DNA of 45,342 bases from Streptomyces sp. UW30. Its GTDB lineage: Bacteria; Actinomycetota; Actinomycetes; Streptomycetales; Streptomycetaceae. The translations under genes and the position numbers were made by a program. Location of the stretch: contig NZ_RDBN01000005.1 of NCBI RefSeq assembly GCF_008042075.1, positions 282,549-327,890 of the forward strand, in the 5' to 3' direction. Positions 12,725 through 20,507 of the stretch are shown here, piece by piece. The stretch's first letter is position 1. Each line of letters starts with the position of its first letter. A model generated the notes under the pieces. The model worked only from the letters and a program-made list of their open reading frames with translations, was not told the DNA's origin and searched no databases.

Positions 12725-14511
12725 GGCCCCCCTCCACCCCGGACGGCGAGGCCGCCTCCACCCCGGACGGCGAGGCCGCCAGTGCCGACGGCTGGCTGCT
12801 CCTCGTAGGAGAGCCCGGCGTGGGGCGGCTAGCCGTACTGGCGCGTCGGCGGCTGGAGTTGTTGCACGACGCGAGCGTGCGCATCGGCACCACCCTCGAC
12901 GTCACCCGCACCGCGGAGGAACTCGCCGAGGTGACCGTCGCCCGGTTCGCCGACTTCGTGGCCGTCGACCTGCCCGACGCGGTACTGCGCGGCGAGGAAC
13001 CGGAGGCGCTCGGCGGCCGATCCGCGCTGCGCCGGGTGGCCATCCGAGCCGTACGGCGGCAGCCGCACAATCTGTACGACGTGGGGGACACCGTCGAGTA
13101 CGTCCCGTCCACGCCGCAGGCCCGCTCCCTGGAGACCAGGCAGTCCGTCATGGAACCGGTCCTCACCGAGGCGGACGGGTGGATCGCGCAGGACCCGGAG
13201 CGGCTGACGCCGGTGCTCGAGGCGGGCATCCACTCCCTGATCACCGTGCCGCTGCGGGCCCGCGGAACGACGCTCGGCGTGGTCAGCTTCTACCGGTCCC
13301 TCCAGCCGGCCTCCTTCGAGGACGACGACCTGTCCCTCGCCCAGGAGCTGGCCGGCCGGGCGGCGATCTGCATCGACAACGCCCGCCGCTACACCCGCGA
13401 GCACAACACCGCGCTCGCCCTCCAGCGCAGTCTGCTGCCGAGGGGACGCTCCCAGCAGAGCGCCGTCGAGGTCGCCTACCGCTATCTGCCCGCGCAGGCC
13501 GGCGTCGGCGGCGACTGGTTCGACGTCATCCCGCTGTCCGGCGCCCGGGTCGCACTCGTCGTCGGCGACGTCGTCGGGCACGGCCTGCACGCCGCCGCCA
13601 CGATGGGCCGCCTGCGCACCGCCGTGCACAACTTCTGCTCCCTGGACCTGTCGCCCGACGACCTCCTCACCCACCTCGACGACCTGGTCGGCCGGCTCGA
13701 CAGGGGCGAGGGCTGGGCGGCGGAGAACAGTCCCGACTCCGGCATCGTCGGAGCCACCTGTCTGTACGCCGTCTACGATCCGGTGTCCCGGCGCTGCACC
13801 CTCACCCGCGCCGGGCACCCCCTGCCCGCGGTCGTCGCCCCCGACGGCACCGTCGACTTCCTCGACCTGCCGGCCTGCCCGCCCCTGGGCCTGGGCGGCA
13901 CGCCCTTCGAGACGGTCGAGCTGGAGCTCGCCGAGGGCAGCCAACTGGTGCTCTACACCGACGGTCTGGTCGAGGACCGGCACCGCGACATCGACGCCGG
14001 CCTCGACAAGCTCCGTGCCGTCCTGGCAGGCGCCGGCCGCCCGCCCGAGGAGACCTGCGAGGCCGTCCTCGACGCCCTGCTCCCGGCCCGCCCCGGTGAC
14101 GACGTGGCGCTGCTCGTCGCCCGCACGCACACCCTGGGCGCCGACCGCGTGGCCCAGTGGGACCTGCCCACCGACCCGGCGGTCGTCTCGCGCACCCGCG
14201 CGGCGGTCACCGCCCAGCTCGCCGCATGGGGCCTGGACGACCTGGCCTTCACCACCGAACTGATCGCCAGCGAACTGGTCACCAACGCCATCCGCCACGC
14301 CACCGGCCCGGTCCGGCTCCGTCTGCTCCGCGACCGCGCCCTGGTCTGCGAGGTCTCCGACGGCAGCGGCACGTCACCCCGGCTGCGCCGCGCCCAGAGC
14401 ACCGACGAGGGCGGCCGCGGCCTGTTCCTCGTCGCCCAGCTCACCGAGCGCTGGGGCACGCGCTACACCCCCGAAGGCAAGATCATCTGGACGGAGCAGC
14501 CGCTGCCGTGA
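12709..14511 (+). CDS. GAF-SpoIIE-HATPase signalling phosphatase (5' end uncertain)
   Basis: This protein is up to 600 aa. A helix RRRLELLHDASVRIGTTLDV leads into a GAF domain (about 65-225, TVARFADFVAVDLPD to DDDLSLAQELAGRAA), then a PP2C-like SpoIIE phosphatase domain (about 250-455: AYRYLPAQAGVGGDWFDVIP, VALVVGDVVGHGLHAAATM, LVLYTDGLVEDR, GDDVALLVAR with metal-binding Asp residues) and a C-terminal HATPase_c_2 (ELIASELVTNAIRHATGP, EVSDGSG, GGRGLFLVAQLTERWG). It probably dephosphorylates an anti-anti-sigma factor. The first 30 residues (MRRCCRPPSTPDGEAA...) come from the 139-bp duplication and a 24-bp tandem repeat and look unnatural. Relatives often carry a PAS domain upstream, so the gene is probably truncated 5'. 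Confidence 0.85.
   Translation: MRRCCRPPSTPDGEAASTPDGEAASADGWLLLVGEPGVGRLAVLARRRLELLHDASVRIGTTLDVTRTAEELAEVTVARFADFVAVDLPDAVLRGEEPEALGGRSALRRVAIRAVRRQPHNLYDVGDTVEYVPSTPQARSLETRQSVMEPVLTEADGWIAQDPERLTPVLEAGIHSLITVPLRARGTTLGVVSFYRSLQPASFEDDDLSLAQELAGRAAICIDNARRYTREHNTALALQRSLLPRGRSQQSAVEVAYRYLPAQAGVGGDWFDVIPLSGARVALVVGDVVGHGLHAAATMGRLRTAVHNFCSLDLSPDDLLTHLDDLVGRLDRGEGWAAENSPDSGIVGATCLYAVYDPVSRRCTLTRAGHPLPAVVAPDGTVDFLDLPACPPLGLGGTPFETVELELAEGSQLVLYTDGLVEDRHRDIDAGLDKLRAVLAGAGRPPEETCEAVLDALLPARPGDDVALLVARTHTLGADRVAQWDLPTDPAVVSRTRAAVTAQLAAWGLDDLAFTTELIASELVTNAIRHATGPVRLRLLRDRALVCEVSDGSGTSPRLRRAQSTDEGGRGLFLVAQLTERWGTRYTPEGKIIWTEQPLP
12733..12780 (+). repeat. 24-bp tandem repeat (two units) at the phosphatase 5' end
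   Basis: TCCACCCCGGACGGCGAGGC-CGCC occurs at 12733-12756 and 12757-12780. In the phosphatase frame it encodes STPDGEAA twice. It directly follows the second 139-bp copy. Confidence 0.9.
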
Positions 14512-14532
14512 GACGGGATGCCCGGCACCACG

Positions 14533-17184
14533 TCAGGGCAGCTCCGTCTCGAACCAGACGACTTTCCCGGTGCTCAACCGAGTCGCGCCCCACCGCCGGG
14601 CCAGCCGGTTCACCAGGTACAGCCCCCGCCCGCCCTCGTCCGTGGCCCGGGCCTGCCGCAGCCGCGGCAACTGCGGTGCGTCGTCCCCCACCTCGCAGCG
14701 CAGCACATCGGTGCGCAACAGCCGCAGCGTCACCGGCCGCGAGGCATACCGCACGGCGTTCGTCACGACCTCGCTGACCAACAGCTCGACGGAGTCGGTG
14801 AGTTGCTCCAGCCCCCAACGGGCCAGCGCCTGCCGGGCAAGCCGCCGGGCACGGCCCGGTGCGGCGTCCTCCGGCTCCAGGAACCAGGACGCCACGTCGC
14901 CCGGCGCGATCCCCTCGAAGCGTGCGGCGAGCAGCGCGACGTCGTCGTCGCGGTCGCCGGGACCGAGCAACTCCAGAGCTTCGTCGCACAGGGTTTCCAG
15001 CGGCGGCGCATGGTCCGGCCCGGTCAGCCGGGCGGTGGCGGCGAGCTTCTCGCGCAGCTGCTCGATGCCGGACCAGACGTCGCGCAGGCGGGACTCGACC
15101 AGGCCGTCGGTGTAGAGGAGCAGGGTGGCTCCGGGCGGTGCCTCCAGTTCCACGGCTTCGAAGTCGACATTGCCGACGCCGATGGGGGCGCCCGGGGGCA
15201 GACGCAGGACCTCGGCCGGGCCGCTCGGGTGCAGCAGGACGGGCGGGGGATGGCCGGCGTTGGCGATGGTGATGCGGTGCGACACCGGGTCGTAGACCGC
15301 GTACAGGCACGTCGCCATGCGGTCGGTGCCGAGCCGCTGGGCCTGCTCGTCGAGCAGATGCAGGACCTCCTGCGGCGGCAGGTCGAGGCCGGCGAGGGTC
15401 TGGGCCGTCGTGCGCAGTTGACCCATGATCGCCGCCGAGGACATGGAGTGGCCCATGACGTCACCGACCACGAGGGCGACCCGGCTGCCGGGCAGCGGGA
15501 TCGCGTCGTACCAGTCGCCGCCCACCCGGGCCGTCTCCGCCGCGGGGAGATAGCGGGAGGCGAGGAGCACACCGGGCGGGCGCGGCAGGGTCTCCGGCAG
15601 CATGGTGCGTTGCAGTTCGTCGGCGATGAAGGCTTCGCGCCCGTACAGGACCGCCTTGTCGATGCCGAGCGCGCTGTGCGTGGCGAGCTGGGCGGCGGCG
15701 AGGAGGTCGTCCGGCTCGAAGGCGGGGCGTTCCGGGCGGCGCAGGAAGACCGCGGTGCCGATGACACGGCGGCGGCCGCGCAGCGGGGCGAGGATCGCGC
15801 GCTGACCGTCGGGGATGATCAACTCGCTGTCATCGCCGAGGAGTTCCGGCAGGGCGGCGCGGGCGGCGGGCCGGTCGGCGAACACGGGGCGTACCCCGCG
15901 CAGCACCTCGGCCAGCGGGCCGCCGGGCCGCACCTCGCACCGTTCGGAGGTGAGGGCGGACAGTTCGGAGAGCTCGGTCGGCTCCGGTTCCTGGGCCCCG
16001 GGCCGGAAGCCGCCCCCGGTGTTCCACTCCTCCGGGATGCGGTCGGTGCGCTGCAGCCGCAGCACGACGGGGCTGGCGGGCCGCTCGTCGCCGACCGGCA
16101 GGGGGTCGCGCAGATGGACGAGGATCGCGTCGGAGAAGGTCGGCACGCTCGCTCGGCACAGCCCCATCACGATCTCGTCCAGGTCGATGCCGCGGGCGAT
16201 GCGCCGGGTGGCGGCGCCCACGAAGCGCAGCCGGTCACCCTGCCCCACGGACGTCGGCCTGCCGGGCGGCACGCCTTCACCGGTAGGCCGTCCGGCGGAC
16301 GCCTGCGGCAGGGGGCTCGGCGGGGGCGGTGTCGGTTGCGGCGGCTTCGGAGCCGGTGGTGCCGCCACACCGTACGCGGCGTGGACCGCGAGCTCGTCGA
16401 CCACCTGGAGGTCGTGCGGTTCGAACCCCGCACGACTCGGGCGCCGGAGGAACAGGGCTGCCCCGACCACCTCCGCCGAGGCGAGAAGCGGGGCGAGAAG
16501 GACGCGATTGCCCTTCGGCAATCGGGGATTGGGACCCAGAAGTTCGACGAGGGCGGTATCCAGGTCACCCGCCTCTCTGCTCAGGACGTCACCCGCGTGC
16601 AGAAGCTTGGCCAGGACGCCGGTCGACGGCACGGACGTGGCCGTCGGCGCGGTTCCGCCCATGGCACGGCCCAGCCCACGTCCCGCTTCCACCGGCCGCG
16701 ACGCGTCGGCGGCATTGGCGAGGGCGAGGCGCAGGTCGCGATAGCCGGAGTAGCCGAGGAGCCGAGCGGTGCGCACGACGGTGGCCTCGCTGGCGCCGAC
16801 GCGTTCGGCGAGTGCCGTGACCGTCAGGCCGGAGCAGCCCGCCGGGTCGTTCGTCACCGCTTCGGCGACGCGCTGCATGGAGCGGGTCATCGAGGGCGCC
16901 AGCACACGCGCTCTCGCCGCCAGTGACGGGTCGGGGCGGGGCTCCCTCACCGGGAGCCGGGGCCCCCGCGAGGAAAGGGATCCGCTGGCGCCCAGCCGCA
17001 GTTGAAGAAGGGCCGTCGAGGATCCACCCGTACGCTCCGTGCCGGCGCGCAGGTAGACCACGGCCGCGTCGGACAGGTCGGGGACCGCCACCTGACAGAG
17101 TTCCTCGGCGATGTCCGCCGGGCTCTCGGCGCGGACGATGCGACGTACTGCGGAGGCGAGCTGACGTTTGGAATCGGGCCGCAT
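14533..17184 (-). CDS. GAF(RpiR-HTH)-GAF-SpoIIE-HATPase phosphatase
   Basis: This is an 883-aa multi-domain protein. The first GAF half (about 8-75, RQLASAVRRIVRAESPADIA) is followed by an RpiR-type helix-turn-helix at about 86-163 (MTRSMQRVAEAVTNDPAG, LTVTALAERVGASEATVVRT, LLGYSGYRDLRLALA). The GAF then resumes (LGPNPRLPKGNRVLLAPLLA, VVGAALFLRRPSRAGFEPHD). A P-rich linker, a second complete GAF (about 310-520), a SpoIIE phosphatase (VGGDWYDAIPLPGSRVALVV, GDVMGHSMSS, LLLYTDGLVES, DDDVALLAARF) and HATPase_c_2 (LLVSEVVTNAVRYASRP, EGGRGLYLVNRLARRWG) follow. Start ATG 17184 has a GGAGAG SD. Upstream starts at 17220 and 17310 are weaker. It converges on the phosphatase at 12709, a near relative. 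It probably controls a sigma-factor partner switch. Confidence 0.85.
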   Translation of the reverse strand: MRPDSKRQLASAVRRIVRAESPADIAEELCQVAVPDLSDAAVVYLRAGTERTGGSSTALLQLRLGASGSLSSRGPRLPVREPRPDPSLAARARVLAPSMTRSMQRVAEAVTNDPAGCSGLTVTALAERVGASEATVVRTARLLGYSGYRDLRLALANAADASRPVEAGRGLGRAMGGTAPTATSVPSTGVLAKLLHAGDVLSREAGDLDTALVELLGPNPRLPKGNRVLLAPLLASAEVVGAALFLRRPSRAGFEPHDLQVVDELAVHAAYGVAAPPAPKPPQPTPPPPSPLPQASAGRPTGEGVPPGRPTSVGQGDRLRFVGAATRRIARGIDLDEIVMGLCRASVPTFSDAILVHLRDPLPVGDERPASPVVLRLQRTDRIPEEWNTGGGFRPGAQEPEPTELSELSALTSERCEVRPGGPLAEVLRGVRPVFADRPAARAALPELLGDDSELIIPDGQRAILAPLRGRRRVIGTAVFLRRPERPAFEPDDLLAAAQLATHSALGIDKAVLYGREAFIADELQRTMLPETLPRPPGVLLASRYLPAAETARVGGDWYDAIPLPGSRVALVVGDVMGHSMSSAAIMGQLRTTAQTLAGLDLPPQEVLHLLDEQAQRLGTDRMATCLYAVYDPVSHRITIANAGHPPPVLLHPSGPAEVLRLPPGAPIGVGNVDFEAVELEAPPGATLLLYTDGLVESRLRDVWSGIEQLREKLAATARLTGPDHAPPLETLCDEALELLGPGDRDDDVALLAARFEGIAPGDVASWFLEPEDAAPGRARRLARQALARWGLEQLTDSVELLVSEVVTNAVRYASRPVTLRLLRTDVLRCEVGDDAPQLPRLRQARATDEGGRGLYLVNRLARRWGATRLSTGKVVWFETELP

Positions 17185-17314
17185 CGTCTCTCCGTGCGGG
17201 TGACCAGGGGTGCCGCTCATGTTCCGGGAGCGGGGGCCGCCTGTCCAGCCGTTCAGGGGAACGCGCGCCGCCCAACGCAGGGACGGGGAAGGCGACTTGG
17301 CGCAACGCATCCGC

Positions 17315-17326
17315 TACGGTCGGACC
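17315..17326 (+). promoter_or_regulatory. -10 element of a probable leaderless transcript
   Basis: TACGGT (17315-17320) matches the TAnnnT form and ends six bases before GTG 17327, the spacing expected if transcription starts at the start codon. No good -35 is visible and no SD precedes the GTG. Confidence 0.4.
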
Positions 17327-17743
17327 GTGACCTCAGGCACGCCCGGTATCCCGCCTCCGCCGCCCCCCGGCCTGCGCCGTCGGGTCTCGCGCTGGTGGAG
17401 GTCCCGGGACGCCCTGTCCCGGTTGCACCGCTGGCTCCTGCTGCGTGCGGTCCCCCTGCTGGTCGTATTCCTCGTGCTCTTCGCGCTGAACGGCGCACTG
17501 ATCGGCTGGACCGACGCCTACAACGTGCTCATCGGTATCGACTCGCCGGGAGACGTCAGCCCCCAGTGGTCGGCCTGGCCCCTGTCGATCGCCGGGTGGG
17601 CCGCCGTGCCCGCGCTGGTCGGCGGTGCGGTCGGATACGCGGTGACGGACCAGATCCAGGCGCACCGCACCCGCGAGCTCGCGGAGATCCTCGACGAGCT
17701 CAGGCGGCATTCCACGTCCCCGGCGAACTCCGACGGGGGATGA
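17327..17743 (+). CDS. DUF6313-type membrane protein
   Basis: This 138-aa protein starts with a proline run (GIPPPPPPGLRRR) and a basic WWRSRDALSRLHRW amphipathic stretch. Two membrane helices follow (about 45-65, LLLRAVPLLVVFLVLFALNG, and 85-115, WPLSIAGWAAVPALVGGAVG), separated by an extracytoplasmic loop (WTDAYNVLIGIDSPGDVSPQ), and then a cytoplasmic helix QIQAHRTRELAEILDELRR. I recall this as the streptomycete DUF6313 family, with no known function. GTG 17327 is preferred. A longer frame to 17210 would overlap the divergent gene's start region. It is coupled by ATGA to the next gene, which makes a three-gene operon. Confidence 0.75.
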   Translation: MTSGTPGIPPPPPPGLRRRVSRWWRSRDALSRLHRWLLLRAVPLLVVFLVLFALNGALIGWTDAYNVLIGIDSPGDVSPQWSAWPLSIAGWAAVPALVGGAVGYAVTDQIQAHRTRELAEILDELRRHSTSPANSDGG

Positions 17744-18060
17744 CCTTGCGTTCCCTGTTCGAGCTCCACGCCTGCGGTGGACCCTGCGCCGAGTTCGCCG
17801 AGCAGTTCACCGCGCGATGGCATGACAGCGACTGGGACGCGGCCGAGGACCACTGGCAGCTGATCGTCAACAGGCTGCTCCAGGGCAGGGACCTGGAAGG
17901 CCTCAAGCGGCGTGACGCCCTGCGCATCGCCGAGCAGCAGGCGCAGACCTTCGCCCTGTCACTGCTGCGTTCGCCGGACCCCACCCGGTGCCCGATGTGC
18001 GCGATCGCACCGCCCCGGAGCGCGCCCGAGTCCCGACGGCCCGCAATGGAGCCACGATGA
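17740..18060 (+). CDS. Small protein with paired Cys motifs
   Basis: This 106-aa protein overlaps both neighbours by ATGA (17740 and 18057), which is strong evidence that it is translated. Its N-terminal HACGGPC and C-terminal TRCPMC motifs could bind zinc or another metal. Between them lie helices (EFAEQFTARWHDSDWDAAED, then LLQGRDLEGLKRRDALRIAE). I do not recognise the family. No signal or membrane segment is present. Its position between a DUF6313 membrane protein and a pentapeptide-repeat protein suggests that the three act together, for example as a membrane-associated scaffold. That is conjecture. Confidence 0.7.
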   Translation: MTLRSLFELHACGGPCAEFAEQFTARWHDSDWDAAEDHWQLIVNRLLQGRDLEGLKRRDALRIAEQQAQTFALSLLRSPDPTRCPMCAIAPPRSAPESRRPAMEPR

Positions 18061-18872
18061 CGAAGAGGACCACGGAACAGATCCTGCGCGAACTCCTCTA
18101 CCTGGCGTCCCCGGACAGCCCGGAGCGCGCCCGCGCCGCTGCCGCCGAGGCCATCGCCCGCCGCGGGGACGAGGCGATGCCGGGCTCCGAGGTGGGCCGG
18201 CTCGCCGAAGCGCTGCGCGCCCGTGCGGCGGACGGGGAGCCCGTCGTCCTGCGCGGCGCCGACCTCGCGGGCGCCAACCTGTACGAGGTCGCGCTGCACG
18301 GCGCCGATCTCACCGGGGCCGACCTGACTGGTGCCGACCTCGGCTTCTCGGACCTCACCGGAGCCCGGCTCGACCTTGCGAAGCTGGTCGGAGCGGGCCT
18401 CGGCGGCGCCGATCTGTCCGGGGCCCGGCTGCACCGGAGCGATCTCGCCGGGGCGGTACTCGACGACGCCGTGCTCGCGGGTGCGGAGCTGAACGCCGCG
18501 CACCTGCCCACGGCCTCCCTGCGTGCGGCCGATCTGTCCGAGGCCAGTCTGCGCGGAGCGGTCCTTCGGGACGCCGACCTGACGGGGGCGCAGTTGTGGC
18601 GGGCGGTGCTGGACTTCGCCGACCTGCACCGCTGTGATCTCACGGGCGCCGATCTGGGGACGGTCGTGGGCACCTTGAACGTCGACCGCCTCAGAGGGGT
18701 GAAGTGGTCGACCGAAACCCGCTGGCCCCAGTCCCAGCCCGGCCTGGGACCCGAGGTCCTGCGCAACTCGGTGAGCATCGCACCGGGCATCTACCAGGTG
18801 GGCGACGAGGACAGCCGGGACCGCACCGTCGACCTGACACCGAGCCCGCGCACCCCGAGCCCCGTCAGCTAG
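18057..18872 (+). CDS. Pentapeptide-repeat protein
   Basis: This 271-aa protein has an N-terminal helical region (EQILRELLYLASPDSPERAR, AAAAEAIARRGDEAM), then about 26 pentapeptide repeats of the A(D/N)LxG type from residue about 60 to 205 (LRGADLAGANL, LTGADLTGADLGFSDLTGA, LRAADLSEASLRGAVLRDA, LTGADLG), forming a right-handed quadrilateral beta-helix. A non-repeat tail of about 65 residues ends TPSPRTPSPVS. Pentapeptide proteins may mimic DNA (gyrase protection) or act as scaffolds. The charge pattern is not enough to choose. ATGA overlap joins it to the upstream gene, and its 3' end overlaps the convergent peptidase by 8 bp. Confidence 0.88.
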   Translation: MTKRTTEQILRELLYLASPDSPERARAAAAEAIARRGDEAMPGSEVGRLAEALRARAADGEPVVLRGADLAGANLYEVALHGADLTGADLTGADLGFSDLTGARLDLAKLVGAGLGGADLSGARLHRSDLAGAVLDDAVLAGAELNAAHLPTASLRAADLSEASLRGAVLRDADLTGAQLWRAVLDFADLHRCDLTGADLGTVVGTLNVDRLRGVKWSTETRWPQSQPGLGPEVLRNSVSIAPGIYQVGDEDSRDRTVDLTPSPRTPSPVS

Positions 18873-20358
18873 CCGGCACCAGGGGCAGCCCCGGTCCCGA
18901 GCAGCGCACGTCCGCCTCCGGCACCCTCGCGTCGACCAGATACGCGGCCACCGCCCCGTCCACGCACACGTTCCCGCGACTGGCGAACACGCCGTGGGAG
19001 TAGTCGTGCTCAAGGGTGATCAGGCGGGAGCCCGGCAGCAGTTCCCGGAGCTCGTGCGCGCCCCGGATCGGTGTCACCGGGTCGTGTGCGGAGGCCACCA
19101 GCAGGACCGGCGGGGTGGCCGGACCGCCCAGGGGTGTACGGCGGTCGGGGCGGTGCTGCCAGTAGGCGCAGGTCGTGGCCTCCAGGCCGGTCAGCACCGG
19201 CTGCGGGTCGAGGCGCCGTATGCGCCGGATGTCCGCCACGATCTCGTGCGGCGCCGGCCCCGGACCGTCCGCGCACTTCACGATCCGGTTGGCTGCCTCG
19301 TAGGTGCGGGACTCAGGGCTGTCGAAGGCGGATGCCGGGCGCAGACCGTCCACGGCGCCGTCCGTGAGGTAGGCGCGCAGCCCGTCGGCCAGGCCCGACC
19401 AGCGCTCGGTGCGGCCGAGGGCGCGATAGACCGCGCGGTCGAACTCCGCCGGGCCGAAGCCGTCCACCGGGCGGGCGGCAAGCCCTTGGCGCACGCGCAG
19501 ATACGACCGCCGTACGGCCGCCGTGTCGCCGCCCAGGCCGAAGCGGTCCGGGTGCGCGGCCGTCCAGCCGAGGAACGTGTCGCGGGCCCGCAGCAGCGCC
19601 CGGCTCTGGATCACGTCGAAGTCGTACCAGTCCCAGGGCCCGACCACGCTGTCCAGCACCATGCGGCCCACCCGGTGCGCAAAGCGTGCCGCGTAGGCCG
19701 CGCCCAGGTAACTGCCGTACGAGACACCGAGGAAGTTCGTGCGCGGTTCGCCGAGGGCGGCGCGGATCGCGTCCATGTCGTACGCGGTCTGCTCGGTGGA
19801 CAGATACGGCAGCAGCCGTGCGCCCGCGCCCGTCGCGCAGTCGTCGGCCATGTGCCGCTGTGAGGTCAGGTACGTCCGCTCGGCCCGCGGGCCCACCGGC
19901 ACCGGGTCCGTGCCCGGAGCGGCGAACAGGCCGCCCATGGCGCCGCAGTCGACGGGCGCGCTGTCGCCGACGCCGCGCGGGTCGAAGCCGATGACGTCGT
20001 ACGAACGCCGCACGCTCGCGGGCAGCTTGGCGCGCTTGGTCACCGCGTAGGGGAGCCCGGAGCCGCCCGGTCCTCCCGGGTTCACCAGCAGGATGCCGCG
20101 CCGCTCGGCGGGGGTGCCGGAGGCGGGGACGCGGGAGACGGCGATCTCGATGCGCGGGCCGGACGGGTGGCGCCGGTCGAGCGGCACGGTGAGCCGCCCG
20201 CACTCCACGCGGTCCGGCGCGGGCGGCCTCGGTACGGAGTCCGGGCAGGCGCCGAAGGTGAGGGAGGCCGCCGCGCGGGCGGGGGTGGCCGTGGGGAGCA
20301 GGGCGGCGACCGTGGCGAGGGCGCACAGCAGGGCGGTGGGGCGGGGCAGGGCGGACAA
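18865..20358 (-). CDS. Secreted alpha/beta-hydrolase, tripeptidyl-aminopeptidase type
   Basis: This 497-aa protein has a signal peptide (LSALPRPTALLCALATVAAL to TPARA-A), the oxyanion region ILLVNPGGPGGSG, FDPRGVGDS, the nucleophile elbow GVSYGS, acid residue in LLVASAHDPVTP and catalytic His in LEHDYSHGVFA. The C-terminal TAP-like domain has CADGPGP and CVDGAVAAYLVD. These are the marks of the streptomycete SlpD/SlpE/Tap secreted peptidases, which release short N-terminal peptides. I chose TTG 20358 because GGAGAG precedes it and the signal peptide then starts cleanly; a TTG at 20400 is possible. It is divergent from the metallophore-like operon, and the Zur-like site lies about 45 bp upstream, so zinc-dependent expression is possible. 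Confidence 0.88.
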   Translation of the reverse strand: MSALPRPTALLCALATVAALLPTATPARAAASLTFGACPDSVPRPPAPDRVECGRLTVPLDRRHPSGPRIEIAVSRVPASGTPAERRGILLVNPGGPGGSGLPYAVTKRAKLPASVRRSYDVIGFDPRGVGDSAPVDCGAMGGLFAAPGTDPVPVGPRAERTYLTSQRHMADDCATGAGARLLPYLSTEQTAYDMDAIRAALGEPRTNFLGVSYGSYLGAAYAARFAHRVGRMVLDSVVGPWDWYDFDVIQSRALLRARDTFLGWTAAHPDRFGLGGDTAAVRRSYLRVRQGLAARPVDGFGPAEFDRAVYRALGRTERWSGLADGLRAYLTDGAVDGLRPASAFDSPESRTYEAANRIVKCADGPGPAPHEIVADIRRIRRLDPQPVLTGLEATTCAYWQHRPDRRTPLGGPATPPVLLVASAHDPVTPIRGAHELRELLPGSRLITLEHDYSHGVFASRGNVCVDGAVAAYLVDARVPEADVRCSGPGLPLVPAS

Positions 20359-20401
20359 GGTCTCTCCGAGTCTCGGGGCAAGGTAAGAACGGGGTGGCAA
20401 A

Positions 20402-20416
20402 TGAAAATGATTATCG
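20402..20416. promoter_or_regulatory. Zur-box-like operator
   Basis: TGAAAATGATTATCG matches 13 of 15 bases of the streptomycete Zur consensus as I recall it (TGAAAATGATTTTCA). It stands out as an A/T-rich island in GC-rich DNA, between the divergent peptidase (start 20358) and the operon starting at 20508. E. coli Fur boxes look partly similar, but actinobacterial iron boxes (DmdR/IdeR) have the TTAGG...CCTAA form, which this lacks. Zinc control is therefore the better guess. Confidence 0.6.
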
Positions 20417-20507
20417 ATAACGTGTGCGCGTCAAGTCCGGCCCCCTCCCGCCGAGGGGCGCCCCGGGCTGCCCCGACATCTGAACTCACGGCACGAAAAG
20501 GGGAGTT

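Noticed and set aside
12446..12780. CRISPR array or satellite from the repeated units
   Set aside because: There are only two copies of each unit, directly adjacent, with no spacers. They are simple tandem duplications.
12570..14099. A 509-codon frame within the first phosphatase in another frame
   Set aside because: It is composed almost only of R, P, A, G and H, typical of the frame-shifted reading of a GC-rich gene.
14518..16926. An 802-codon plus-strand frame opposite the HTH-containing phosphatase
   Set aside because: The minus strand has well-ordered GAF, SpoIIE and HATPase motifs. The plus frame is Q/G/R-rich antisense with no recognisable domain.
20402..20416. Reading the A/T-rich site as a Fur or iron box
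   Set aside because: Streptomycete iron control uses the TTAGG...CCTAA form (as at 32499-32517). This site fits the Zur consensus better.
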